64,000 nt of DNA. Origin: Phaeosaccion multiseriatum. Taxonomy: Eukaryota > Ochrophyta, other classes. The translations under genes and the position numbers were made by a program. The notes beneath the pieces were generated by a model. That model searched no databases. It worked only from the letters and a program-made list of their open reading frames with translations, and had not been told where the DNA came from. Shown here piece after piece: positions 50,225 through 61,846 of this stretch; position 1 is the stretch's first letter, and each line of letters starts with the position of its first letter. The stretch is taken from assembly GCA_965112735.1 (NCBI GenBank), contig OZ218953.1, positions 2,170,001-2,234,000 of the forward strand. The letters are read 5' to 3'.

Positions 50225-52066
50225 CCAGCAGCAGCAGCGGGGCCAGCAAGCGCCTCGCCATCTGGCGCAACTATTTCCCAATCAGCAGAAACCCAAGACG
50301 CATCCGAGTCTCCCTCAATAGCATCGCCCACAGCAGCAGGACGAGTGAGGAACTCTCGTATCTGTACCGTTCGGGGCTGCGGGAGATACGCTGTCAGGTA
50401 AGAGCTGATGTGGGCAGAGCACTGTTGCCTCTCCTCTGCTGCTCAACATGCCCTGGACTGTGAACCAGTCAGTCTCGAGCTCACCCAGCCTCTCCTGTGA
50501 ACTCACCCTGCTCTCTCTCCACCCTGCTGTCTCTCTCCACCCGTTGGTCGTCCATTGCCAACAAACGCACACAGGGTAAGTGCTCCCAAGTGGGTGGGGT
50601 GGAGCGTTGCCTTTTTTGTGTCTGAACCGCTCAGTCTTCCCTCAGTACAACCTCACTGTCCTTTCGGCCTTTGGCGTCGCTTTATCTTGCCGGCATGCCC
50701 CCATATCCCACACTGTGCGCCGATACCCCCCCCTCCAACCACCACCACCACCACCACCACCACCACCACCACCACCACCACCTTTATCTTCCCTCACGCC
50801 CGGCTTTTGTGCCCCTTGCTGTTGGCGTGTTGCCCGTCTCGAACAAATCACTGGTCGGCCATCCCCCTACAGGGTAAGTACCATCGCTTGTGCAAACATC
50901 ATTCCACCAGAGTTTGTATTGTGCTGTGTTGTGTTGTGTGATGCTCCTTTGGGATCAAGAAAAAAACGGAAACATTTAACCCCTGCTTGCTTGCTGCGCC
51001 CCTTCCCTTTCCGCGCCCTTCCCCCTCGCCAACATCTTCTTCTTGTCTCTTCATCAAGGGTAAGTAGCGCGAAGATGGAAGGAGCAAGCTATTGTCCCGC
51101 CCTTTTCCCCACATCGTCCCATTTGCTTTGCTTGTGTGTGCGTAGAGCCACCCTGCGCCCTTACCCTCTTTTGTGTGCTGCCCTCCCTCCACTCCGCTCT
51201 CTGGGCTTACCTGGTGGCCATTTACCCTCCCCAATCCTCCTTCCATCTGCGCCAACCTACGTGCCCACCTGCCCACCTGCCCACCTACCTACCTACCTAC
51301 CTACCTACCTACCTCCCACCTACCTACCTACCTCCTACCTACCTACCTACCTACCTACCTACCTACCTACCTACCTACCTACCTACCTACCTACCTACCT
51401 ACCTCCCTCCCTCCCTCCCTCCCTCCCTCCCTCCCTCCCTCCCTCCCTCCCTCCCTCCCTCCCTCCCTCCCTCCCTCCCTCCCTCCCTCCCTCCCTCCCT
51501 CCCTCCCTCCCTCCCTCCCTCCCTCCCTCCCTCCCTCCCTCCCTCCCACCCACCTACCTACCTACCTCCCACCTACCTGCCTGACGATTCCATCGCTTCC
51601 CTTTTGTCCGCTGCATCTCTTCTCCTTCTTGCCTTTCCGTGCTACGACACTCCCCTTCTCCAACACACGCTGCAACGCATGACTACTCAGGGTAAGTAGA
51701 GAGAGTAGCGTACATTACGCTTACCATTTGTGCATCCAACCCTGTCTGCAGCGTCAGGTTTGGGACCGCCCTCCGTTCTCGGCGGTCGGGCAGCTACGGT
51801 GGAGATCCGCGGACCTTCCCTGACCTGATTTGACTGGCCTGACTGACTGATGGTTAAATGACTGACTGAGACTCACTGAGACTGACTGACTGATTGCTTG
51901 ACGGACTGACAGACTGATTGGTTGGCTGACTCTCCCTCTACAAGTTTCTCTCTCCAAAGCGGAAGGTGATTCTCTTCTCTGTTGAAGAGGGAAGATATAG
52001 AAACCAAACTTTAGTCTCACCACATACATCCCTCCGTACTCGTGCCCGCTGCTGCTGCTGCTCCCA

Positions 52067-52100
<34 letters not shown>

Positions 52101-54641
52101 TACACATACACACACACACGCAAAGGGAATATGTATTAGTCATGGAGGTGTCGGGAAGCGCTGCCGCATAGACGGCTGCGGCAAGCAGGCCAAGCAGGCA
52201 GGCTTGTGTGTCCGGCATGGGGCCCGCGTCACGCACAAGCGCTGTCGAGAGCCCGACTGCCGCCGGATTGCCAAGCAGGCAGGGGTCTGTGTGCGGCACG
52301 GCGCGGTCGTCGTTTCGAGCAGGTGCGATGCGACTGGAGATCGGTCTCTCCTCGCCCCCCTCTCCCCCCTCCCCCTCTCCACCCCCAGCCCACATGCTCA
52401 CCCCCCATCGACACCAAACCCAGACAAGGCGCCTGAGCATTCAGTTGCATGTGGGCCGTGATGATTGGGACCCAAATCTTGATTGTGCTCAGTGTGCTCA
52501 GCGGGCATGCTGTGTTTGTCTCTTCTCTTACTGATTGATGACACCTTCCAACATGTAGAGTCTCCAATACCCGACATCGCGCCCGTCCTCCTCTCTTCTC
52601 ATCTTCATTTTCATTTTAGTTTTATCCGTTTGATCATGTTTCCTCCGTACGTGTCCTCCTCCTCGTGCACCCCCCCCCCCCCCCCTTCCCTGTGTACCCA
52701 CACCCCACTCCCTCAACAGGTGCCGCAAAGAGGGCTGTGTCAAGTACCCAGTTAAAGGCGGCTTCTGCATCGGCCACGGCGGTATCCGCAGCGGCTGTCG
52801 CGTGGAGGGGTGTGGCAAATACGCCGTATCCAAGGGGCTTTGCGCAGGGCACGGAGGGGGGCGCAAGGGCAAGAAGAAGGAGGAGGGCATGACGAAGACA
52901 TTCTGTACGGTGGACGGCTGCGAACGGACGCTGACAGAGGCAGACGAAGACGCGGGCTTAACGCGCTGTGCTGTGCACTCGGAGCTGTCCCTGCCTTCTT
53001 CTTCCAGTGGAGGGGCCGGAGGAGGCGGGAGAGGGAGCGTGTCTGCTCTTTCTGCTGCCTCCAATGCCGATGGTGCTGGTGCCCAAAAACTCCTGTCCAC
53101 GATGGAGATACGGCATCCCGATCAGCAGCAGCAGCACTCTTCGGGAAAGCATATGCTGGACGAAGTGATATCACGCCGCCCGCGGGGGGCGGCCAGGGGG
53201 CTAGGGGAAGGGGAAGGACGAGGGGGGGAGGGGGGACTCGCACCACGGCGTCCTTCGCTTCTAGGTCTGCTCTCGACGGGGAGCGGGGGGCGGGCATCAT
53301 CACCCTCTTCCTTATCGTCGTCGACCGCCGTTGCAGGACATGGGGGGAAGGGGAAGAGGAGGATGTTGTCACGTTCGATGCTCGGATCTACTGCTGGCAT
53401 GCAGCAGGGGCGGCAAGGGGCAGGGGGGGGCTATGGGATGATCAGTGGTGGTGGTGGTGGTGTTGGGAATGACATGCAGGAAGATGGAGGAGGAGGAGGA
53501 GGAGGAGGAGGAGGAGGAGGAGGAGGAAGAGGAGGAGGAGGAGGAGGAGGAGGAAGAGGAGGAGAGGGAGGAGGAGGAAGAGGAGGAGGAGGAGGAGGAG
53601 GAGGAGGAGGAGGAGGAGGAGGAGGAGGAGGAGGAGAAGAAGAAGAAGGAGGAGAGGGCAAATGGCAGTACGTCGGGGCCACAGCAGTTGGAGCAACAGC
53701 AGGGAGGATGGCCAAGAGTGTGAGAGACGAGTCAACGGCATCAGCAGGGGGAGAGAGAGAAAGGAAGGTTGGGAGGGGTGGGCGGTCGTCACGGGGGGGA
53801 GAAGGAGGGGCCGTGGCCAGTCTGTGGCCAGATGCATCACCAACGTTTGCTCCTCCTTCCACGGCGGCTGACCGCTTGGGAAGCCCAGCGGCCGGGCACC
53901 ATCCGGAGTGGGCGGAGACGGGCCGTGGAGAAGTGTGGCAAGGCGAGACCAGCGGGGGCGGCGGTAGTGGTGGTGGTGGTGGGGGTGGTGGGGGTAGTGG
54001 TGGTGGTAGTGGTGGAGTTGGGGTCGTCAGTAGTGGCAATGTCAACGCCAGCAACAGGAGGACTCTCTCCCCAAGAGCAATGCGAGAGGGATTGCAGGTG
54101 CCAGCAGTGCAGGGAGGGGACATGAGGGGATTCGGACGCAGCACCGGAGTAGCAGGCATGTCCGGAGTGGTTGGAGTGGTTGCTTCCTCCTCTGGCGCTA
54201 CGCTTGGGGCCGCGGCTCCGGACAGTGGCACCGTCACATATGGCGGCGGGGGAGGATCGACAAACGCAGCAGCATCAGCGGCGGCGACAGCAGCAGCAGT
54301 AGCAGTAGGGAGGGGTGCGTCGTTCAATGTACCAGGAGGATCGAGCTTTGACTACCCGACGACGAGTGGCTCGGCGGATATGAAGCGCTGTTCCATCCCC
54401 AGCTGTCATCTCTGGGCCTTTAGAGGCCACCTCTGTGTCAATCACGCTGTCCTGTTTGGCATGCAGCTTGGGCGAGAGGCGGACCCGAACAGCAGCAGCA
54501 GCGGCAGCGGCGGCGGCAGTCTTAGGGTGGACGTGGCTTCTGGGGGTGCTGCTGCTCGAGGGCGAGAACAGATGCGGACGGGCTTTGATGTGATTGCAAT
54601 GAATGAGGACACCATCACGTCCAATTCTCAACCGATGGGGG

Positions 54642-54672
<31 letters not shown>

Positions 54673-54717
54673 CCACCACCACCAGCAGCAGCAGCAGCAG
54701 CAACAACAGCAGCGGCA

Positions 54718-54753
<36 letters not shown>

Positions 54754-56011
54754 CCACCACCACCACCACCACCACCACCACCAGCAGCACCAGCACCAGC
54801 ACCAGCAGCACCAGCACCAGCAGCACCAGCAGCAGCAGCAGCAGAACCACCACCACCACCACCACCAGCAGCAGCAGCAGCAGCAGTCACCGCCGCCACG
54901 ATTTAACGACCACTTCCTCAGCGGGCCGTTTCAGGACAATAGTCGAGGAGGCAACAGTCGTTATAGGGGCAACTTGGGTGACCTTGCCGCCCAGGAGCGC
55001 TACCGGGTCGAACAGCAGCGTCACGAACATCGCTTACAGCAGATGGAGCTGCATCGATTGGAGATTGAGCTGGAGCAAGATCACCAACGCCACCACGTGG
55101 AGCTGTGGGGACGGGAGCCGGAGGCCGGCGCAGAGCATCATTGCTCCCGCGACGACTGCAGCGCTCGGCATCCTCCGACGCTGGAGACAGTGTCACAAGG
55201 GACGCGAGGGGGAGGAGGAGAAGGAGGAGGAGGAGGAGGAGGAGGAGGAGGAGGAGGATTAGCAGGAGGAGGAAGAGGAGATGGGGCGAGCAGTGCAGTC
55301 TATGACATGCATGCTCAGCCTGCTGCTCCGGTTACCCCTGCCTCGGCGGCTGCCTCGGCTGCTGCGGCTGCTGCGGCTGCCATGCGAGAGATTGCCACGG
55401 ACCTTGGAATGCTCGTGCCCATGGAGGAGGAAGATGACCACTTCCACGACGGAGGAGGAGGGGGAGGAGCAATAAAACTAGAAGGGGCGGTGGATTTCGG
55501 GGCGCAGGGGGGAGGAGGAATGACTGGAATGGCGGGGGATTCCAAAGATGGTGGTCCGGAAGGTGGAGGAGGAGGGCATATTCCGTGGCAGCAGCACGGG
55601 TCACCTCTGTACGCGGCTCAGCAGCATCCTACTCCCCCGCCGGGGGATGGGAGTGGGCTTGGTCGGAGCATTGCTGTTGACCCGAGCAACTTGTCAGCGA
55701 CAGGCTTCTTGCTGCGACAGGAGCAGAGAACAGCCTCGTTGGGGTTGCCCATGGGGGTGCCGATGGCAACTAACGACGTGCTGGTGACACGGCAGCAGCA
55801 GCAGCAGCAGCAGCAAGAGGCAAGGCGACGAAGGGAGGATGGAGGAGTTGATATGGTTATGGATCCGTCGGACCAAGGTTTCGGGGCGTTGTCCGCCTCC
55901 GGAGCGAGGGTCGGAGGGTTCGATGGGCCGTCTGCAGGGAACAAGAATAATGGGGAAGGTGAAGCGGGAGGGGAGTGGATGGGAGACTCACACGAGAGGC
56001 GGAGGGGTTAG
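49955..56011 (+). CDS. Multi-module C-x4-C-x9-C-x2-H zinc-finger protein (WRKY19-like)
   Basis: Long exons 49955-50397, 52126-52322 and 52720-56011; between the first two, four one-base exons (50575, 50873, 51059, 51691) are proposed. The total is about 1311 residues. Seven zinc-binding modules: 1 at C137-H155 (split by the intron), then C162-H180, C189-H207, C216-H234, C241-H259, a divergent longer one at C277-H301, and C772-H790. Example: CRVEGCGKYAVSKGLCAGH. Such modules occur in stramenopile and oomycete proteins usually named WRKY19-like. They lack a WRKY heptapeptide, and I infer nucleic-acid binding only. The remaining chain is Gly/Glu, Ala, Gln and His low complexity, with a helical segment near aa 970-1010 (RHEHRLQQMELHRLEIELEQ). 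Likely a nuclear regulator. Confidence 0.72.
51264..51578. repeat. (ACCT)n-(CCCT)n compound microsatellite
   Basis: ACCT units then about 130 bp of pure CCCT, inside the 51060-51690 intron segment of the zinc-finger gene, on its pyrimidine-rich sense strand. Confidence 0.95.
53484..53650. repeat. (GGA)n coding for poly-Gly/Glu in zinc-finger protein
   Basis: Near-pure GGA run inside the large third exon. It reads as poly-Gly in the gene frame and as poly-Glu or poly-Arg in the others, so a one-base slip would change the tract but not create a stop nearby. Confidence 0.85.
54643..54890. repeat. (CAG)n/(CAC)n coding for poly-Gln and poly-His
   Basis: Alternating CAG and CAC triplets in the third exon give blocks of Gln and of His. 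They lie between the seventh zinc module and the helical segment. Confidence 0.9.
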
Positions 56012-56547
56012 ACAAGGAACAAGTTACCGGGCTCGGGGGTCGGGGTGGGGGATGAAGATTCTATCCCAAATAAAAGAGGAGGGCTTAGGCGTAAGGGTTT
56101 ACACCTACCGAGAGGGGCGTCAGTGGTAGAGCAGGGCACAGGAGACACGTGCCGAGCACTGGGGGGGGGTGATGGGGTACTATTTATTGACTTAATAGGA
56201 ATCACTGTGGGTTTTTTTTTTTGTCTCTGGGGCCCACTGGGGGCCTTTTGCTCCCCCGCCTGATCGGGGGGGCGGAGTGCCGGTCCGGCGCCGCGGTTGA
56301 GCCGTCCAAGGAAGGCGCGTTCTCACTCTCTCTGTCTCTCTCTCTTTACGCCAAACTATTGATTGATTGCCGGTGGCTCAAGAGAACTTTTTGTGCCATA
56401 GCTAGGCACACACACAAGGTCGAACCAACTTGGTCGAACAAGGGGAGGAAGGAAAGAGAAAAAGGAAAAAAATATGTCAATAAATTACTTTCAGCCGATC
56501 CTGATGAGAGAGAGAGAGAGAGAGAAAAAGAGAAAAGAAAGGGAAAG
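56012..56547. other. Spacer between zinc-finger and nucleoredoxin genes
   Basis: 536 bp on the same strand. It contains the second copy of the motif around TTGACTTAATAGGAATCAC (56185-56205), followed by a T11 run and a GC-rich block. A GA-rich stretch (56505-56530) lies just before the next start codon. Confidence 0.55.
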
Positions 56548-57321
56548 ATGGAAGTGGGTGTCATCGATCTGCTGTCTGTGTTGGACTGCGGAGCTGACTA
56601 CGTCATCTTGATATGGACACCATCCCCGCACGCTACTCGGTACGAGGTGGCAATCGCCCCCACCCCCGCTGATCCCTCCCTCCCCCTCTCTTGGACAAGC
56701 CTCTCCAGTTCATTGAAGAACTGCATTGTGAAGAAGAAGAACTTGGAGAAGAACACCGGTTACCACTTCAGAGTACGCGGCTTGGATTCTCTCGGCGAGG
56801 GTGGACCTTTCTCCGACGTCACTGCCGTTTGCACCCTCAGCCAATCGGAGGCGACCTCGAACCGACGTATCCAGCAGCCGCCGACCATGATTGCAAGGGA
56901 GACAGGGGCACTTTCCATCAGCTGGACGCCGCAAGGGGATGTAGCACGTAGCGAGGGGGGGGCAGAGCTGGAGTACGAGCTTCAGATGCTGGAGGCGAGC
57001 AGCCCAGCATGGAGCACAGTAGCCAAGAACCTTAAGGTGGGCTTCTTCCTTAGTTGCACACACCCAACATACAGAGACAGAGAGACAACAAATGGTAGAG
57101 GTAAAAGAGAGAACTAGGTGGAGGTAGATGGAAAGGAGCGACGGTGTGGTGGTGGAGATGGTACCACTGCACTCTGACACACGGCCCGTCTCCCCTTGCC
57201 TGGTCTCTGACGTTGGTGCCCTCTACCAGACGACGGTCGTGAGAAAAAAAGGGCTTGAGAAGGACAAGACGTACTACTTCAGAGTAAGACCACTCAGCTC
57301 GCCGACAGCTGCAGCCGCAGA

Positions 57322-57357
<36 letters not shown>

Positions 57358-58498
57358 GGCAGGAGAAGCAGCAGGAGAAGGAGGGCAGGGGACGGGAACA
57401 CCAGGAGCGCACCACTCCTCACCAAGCACAGCACAGTCAGCAAATCCTCCCCCCCCACCACCCACAGATGACGACGGAGTAGGGAATGACATCATCAACA
57501 TCGCCTTCTCTCCTCCTTCTCTTCCCCTGAGCCCTGCTCCTGCCCTGCACCCCTCTATTCAGAACATGCTCCCCTCCACGCTCACCACCGCGAGAGGAGA
57601 GAGCCTCTCTTGTGCCGACACTCTGGGCGGGAAGATGCTGCTGCTTTACTTCTCAGCGCACTGGTGTGGGTGAGTCGGAGGAAGTTGCCGGCAGAGGATC
57701 CTTGCATGGGGGCACTCACTGCTCGGCCCAGCGCAGGAAGATCGGTGATAGCCCTACTGTCTGCTATTTGCTTTGCTGCCCACACACGTTCCTCACACAA
57801 GTTTATGTTCCACATCCCCTCATTTATATGATGGCCAGTGAAGCTCGACGACATCAGCCAATGAGCTTTCTCTGGGACCATCCACCTCGGCTGGTCTTTC
57901 TTCAATTCAAGCCTTCCTCCCTCCCCTCCCCTCCCCTCCCCTCGCCCCTCGTCCATCGAGTAGGCCGTGTCGCAAATTTACGCCCCAGCTGGCGTCACTG
58001 CATCAGTCCTTCGCATGGGACAAGTCCAAAGCAGAGGTCGTATTTGTGTCTCTCGATGGGGACGAGGACTCGTTTCAAAAGTAAGACCAATCAATCCATT
58101 AGTTAAACAATCGATAAATGGATCGGCCCAGACTTGCTCAAGTGCATCTTCCCCTTACCTTCAAGACGTCCTTCTTCCTGCCACCAGGTACCTATTACAC
58201 ATGCCCTGGCCTGCGGTGCCCTTCGACACGGACGAGAGAGAGGCCATCCGCAGCCGCTTTGAAGTTACTGGCATTCCGCGGCTGGTGAGTGAGTGTGTGT
58301 GTATGTGTGTGTGCGCGCGCGCGTGTGTGTATGTGAATGAAAGTGTGTGTGCTTTCAATTTCAATGACTCAATCTCTCTATCCTCCCGCCGTGATACCTC
58401 CAACTGCATCGCAGGTTGTCCTGAGCCCGAGCGGGGCCGTGTTGGCCGAGAATGCTGTCGGAATGAGTGGCCCGCAAATCCAAGCCTTGATCTCTTAA
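56548..58498 (+). CDS. Nucleoredoxin-like protein with two N-terminal fibronectin type III domains
   Basis: Exons 56548-57036, 57230-57669, 57964-58080, 58188-58284 and 58415-58498 join in phase to about 408 residues. FN3 domain 1 covers about 10-95 (YVILIWTPSPHATRYEVAI, LEKNTGYHFRVRGLDSLGEG). FN3 domain 2 covers about 105-190 (GALSISWTPQ, LEYELQMLEA, LEKDKTYYFRVRPLSS). After a Gly/Ala/Pro linker comes a nucleoredoxin/tryparedoxin-type thioredoxin fold with redox motif WCGPC (W308-C312), VVFVSLDGDEDSFQKY, PWPAVPFD, REAIRSRFEVTGIPRLVV and a C-terminal strand-helix. Nucleoredoxins reduce disulphides in cytosol and nucleus. The acceptor at 57229 was chosen because it aligns the two FN3 copies (WSTVAKNLK against WTSLSSSLK). 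No signal peptide is seen. Confidence 0.82.
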
Positions 58499-59312
58499 AG
58501 CGACGCCGTTACGAATGGATGAATCATTTTCCTCGACCTCACCTCAACTCCCCTTCGCGGCAGCAGTAGGAGGGGGGGCATTTGGAGGATTGATTCCCCT
58601 GACAATTAAAGGGGAAAAATTTGAAAGATACGCACGGGAGAGTGAAGGTGGGAGTTCTTCACGGGGCTTTTTCTTTGTATGTAGTACTTACTAAATACCC
58701 TTTTTTGCTTCTTAGTACTTCTTAGTACTAATTACCATATGCCTTCTGAATGATCGTGAAGTGACAAGACGCAATACGTAACCCATCCATTACCGTGTGC
58801 CTTCTCTTGAGGGCCCCCTTCCTCACACCCACCCCCCCGCCACCCTAAGAGCGAAGGAGTGAAGAGTCACACTCACACCCACATCCTCTCGTAGCTCGGA
58901 GACGATAAGATCCTCCCTCCTCCAATGAGCGAGCGAGCGACCGACCGGGGGGGTGGGTGAATACACGGGGGGGGGCTCTGCGAACAAAGGAGCGGGCGGG
59001 GATTGGGGAGCTGACAATGAAGCGCAGCCCCGTAACTGTCCGCGTCTCCCTCTTCAGCAAAAAGCAATAGTCAATATATAAATACCTATATAAAGCCAGA
59101 CGTGTGGGTAGGTGGTGAGGAAGACCTTGTGGCGAACCTTCTTTCCCCGCATGTTTCCTCCCCTCCAAACTTGCAACGTCTGTCTTCATTCGATGAATCG
59201 TCTTCGCCTCCTCGTCCTCCTCCTCCTCCTGCTGCTGCCGCTGCTGCCGCTGCTGCTGCTGCTCCTGCTCCCTTAGTTTCAGATCCACTCACCTCGGCCT
59301 GAGGTTGTGGCC
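58499..59312. other. Convergent spacer, no gene seen
   Basis: 814 bp between the nucleoredoxin and HPt stop codons. AT-richer DNA near 58590-58750 probably carries 3' ends. A minus-strand Gln-rich ORF (59288-58845) has no recognisable domain. Confidence 0.55.
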
Positions 59313-60970
59313 TCAGATCAAGGTCAAGTCTTTTAGCTTTTGCTCAAATAGGTCGGTCTAAGGGAGGGGGGGGGGGGGGGGAGCAAGGGGGAATGGCACG
59401 GCACGGTGCGTTGGTCAGGCAGAGTCCCCGGACAGGAAAAACAGCAAGCGGCAAGCACCAGGAGCAGGAGCAGTAGCAGCAGAAGGATGAGGAAGAAGAA
59501 GAAGAAGAAGAAGAAGAAGAAGAAGAAGAAGAAGAAATCATGACCCTGCATTTCGCAAATGACTTTTGCCTTTGGCTTCTCACAGCCGCCCTGCCTGCCG
59601 CCGCCGCCTTGCTCACCTCGAAGGTGACTCTCCGGAAAGCCGCCTCCAGAAGGGCCTGGAGGGCACAGAGCAGGGCAGGGGAGGGCAGGGGAGGGGACGG
59701 GAGGGGAGGGGAGGGGCAGGGGTGAGGGGATACCGGGCAGAGCGTGAAGTTCAGTTAGAGGGCACACAATTACAGCTCCTATTCCTCCTCCTCCTCCTCC
59801 TCCTCCTCCTTCCTCCTCGTCCTCCTCCACAAAAAGGCTGCCCTGCCCGCCTCTTTGCAAATCTTACCTGAAGTCTATCATCCCCCCCTACTTCCTGGGA
59901 GTCAACCTTGCCTACTTTCTCGAGGTTGAACGCGGCGGCGCTTAGCCGTTTCACCATCAGGTTGGCAGCGGCGCCTTTGATACCATGGCCAATGCGTCCG
60001 CAAGCCACGGTCTCGCCCTGCAAGAGCAGAGAGGGATCGCGAAGGAGATGGAGAGGACAGTGGCCGTGAGTATCACAACGGATGGTGTGCGGGGGTTGGG
60101 AAGCAGAAGCCCGAGAAACAAAAAAAGTCAGGGACGCGGTGAGGGAGGACGGGAAGGCAGGCCATACGCTGCAACGCCACGAATTGCACACCACAAAGGC
60201 GGCCCACGGCCGACAGGCTGTCACACGGCCTCCACCAAAACTGCACTGCACTGCACTGCACTGCACAGATATTGCACTGAGGCAGCTCCTCTCACCTTGG
60301 GCACCTTCTCCTTCAGTTCGGTCATGTGCTCCTGCGTCTCGTTCCACAAGTCTACAAGCAGCTCTCTTAGGAAGTCCTCGTCCCCCGAGCACTGCTCCAC
60401 CGCGTCGGCCCATGACACAACCTGTCACCAGCAGCAAGTTAGGGACATGAGAGAGGAGGGAGGAGAATATGGATGAGATGGAGTGCGCATGGAATGGCAC
60501 ACAAGGAGGGAACAGAAAAGAAAGGTACGAAGCACTTCACTAGACCATCACCACGTTGAAAAAGCAAAGTCTCCGCGTCTTCTCACCTCGTCCTCAGGCT
60601 GAGGAAGAGGGGGACTTCCCTCCAAGGTAGGCTCGAAGTCGTCACCCGGTCGTGGTCCCTCCGGACCTTCTACCTCGCCCCCTGTTGCCCCCCCTTCTTG
60701 CTGCTGCTCCTGCTGCTGCTGCTGCTCTGGCGGAGTATCCGCTGGAGGCTCTACCGCCGCTGCCGGCCCCGCTTCTACAACGAGTGGAGAAACTCCAGAG
60801 ATGTCTGCTGTTGCTAAGGCTGCTGCTTCTACGGGCGTCTTCTGCGTCGCGTCTGCAGTTGGTTGGGTGTCGGCTTCGTGCTGAAAGCTTTCTCTCCCTT
60901 CACTCGGGATTTTAGACATGTCCTGGGGGCTCTGCTTCGCGCTCGAGTTAGGGCTCAGGCAATTACCCAT
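59313..60970 (-). CDS. HPt histidine-phosphotransfer protein, N-myristoylatable
   Basis: Exons 60970-60587, 60421-60296, 60017-59868, 59655-59617 and 59357-59313 join in phase to about 247 residues. HPt proteins relay phosphate between hybrid histidine kinases and response regulators. The helical bundle starts near 130 (SWADAVEQCSGDEDFLRELL, VDLWNETQEHMTELKEK), and the phosphoacceptor is His181 in RIGHGIKGAAANLMVKRLS, followed by AAFNLEKVGK. The N-terminus MGNCLSPNSS fits an N-myristoylation signal with an adjacent Cys for palmitoylation, so the protein may be held at a membrane. Residues 15-125 are a Pro/Glu/Gln-rich disordered region. No receiver or kinase domain lies nearby. Confidence 0.83.
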
Positions 60971-61320
60971 ACCCTCATGTGCAGCAGCCTTATCTCTCAG
61001 CGCGTGGTGGTTGAGGTTGGGTTTCGTTCGTCCGCGTTGATTTCACACAAGTCAATAAGATGCCCCCCCCCCCCCCCCCCCCCCCCCCCCGGGGGTTGGT
61101 TTTCTGTTTTCTTCCCATATGGCTCCTGCCCCTCAGTCTCTGCTTTACACATGCTATATTCGACCCTGACGCACTATCCGCTATCCGCTCGGCGCCAGCC
61201 GGCGCGCTATCCGCTATCGCCGGCGCCAGCCGATCCGCTATCCGCTTATCGAGAATGTGGGCGATAGTGCGTCAGTGCGTCAGGGGTCAGGGGTGATCTC
61301 CACTGTATCTTCGAATATCT
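60971..61320. other. HPt upstream region
   Basis: Contains a C-run followed by G5 (about 61063-61095), likely hard to sequence, and the foldback element at 61162-61284. No gene seen. Confidence 0.5.
61162..61284. repeat. Short foldback repeat next to the MITE
   Basis: The left arm begins CCTGACGCACTATCCGC and the right arm ends with GCGATAGTGCGTCAG followed by a duplicated GTGCGTCAGGG, so the ends are nearly complementary. The interior repeats CGCTATCCG and GCGCCAGCCG. It could form a hairpin of about 120 bases and may be a small non-autonomous element. Confidence 0.55.
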
Positions 61321-61846
61321 TCGGCCCCGTGCACGCCTAGCGGCCTAGGCTCTAGGCCGCTAGTCCGCTCGGCCTTCGGCCAAAATAGACCTAGGCCGGC
61401 GGCCTCCGGCCGCTCTAGGCCGCTCACTTTTCAGCCCTAGGCGGCCTATAGCCCACCTCTAGGCAGCCTCCCAGTGACCGTGGGCGCGTGCGTGGTGCCG
61501 CCCAGCCAGTGGGTAGCAGCACACCTGTAGGCCTGCACTCCTCGTAGGGCCAGCGAGGCGGAAAGAGACAACCCGAATCAAGTCTAGCTACTCCTCACTT
61601 ATCCCATGCAATACATTTGCTTAAAACTGACGACACTTGGGCGGGTTCCGGGCCAGCCCAGGGGCATATGAGCATATTCCCGCCCTGGACCGGCGCCTAG
61701 TTGGCGTCTGCCCTAGGCCGCGGGCCTCCGGCCCCCGCCTAGGCCGCTGCCTAGGCGGCCTATAAATAGGCCGAGGGCCTACGGCCCTCGCTAGGCCGGG
61801 CAATTTTCCAAAATAGGCCTAGGCCGCTAGGCGTGCACGGGGCCGA
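61321..61846. mobile_element. MITE with 30-bp perfect terminal inverted repeats
   Basis: Left end 61321-61350 starts TCGGCCCCGTGCACGCCTAG; right end 61817-61846 is its exact reverse complement over 30 bp. Both are flanked by the same 7 bp, AATATCT (61314-61320 and 61847-61853), a target-site duplication. The 526-bp interior has no ORF for a transposase and is rich in CTAGGC palindromes, so the element is non-autonomous. It sits 9 bp after the stop codon of the EGF-like gene, in its 3'UTR. The superfamily is not certain. Confidence 0.85.

Noticed and set aside
57128-57229. Extended second exon of the FN3-nucleoredoxin gene starting at 57128
   Set aside because: It is in frame, but adds 34 residues that break the FN3 strand spacing; the acceptor at 57229 aligns with FN3 domain 1.
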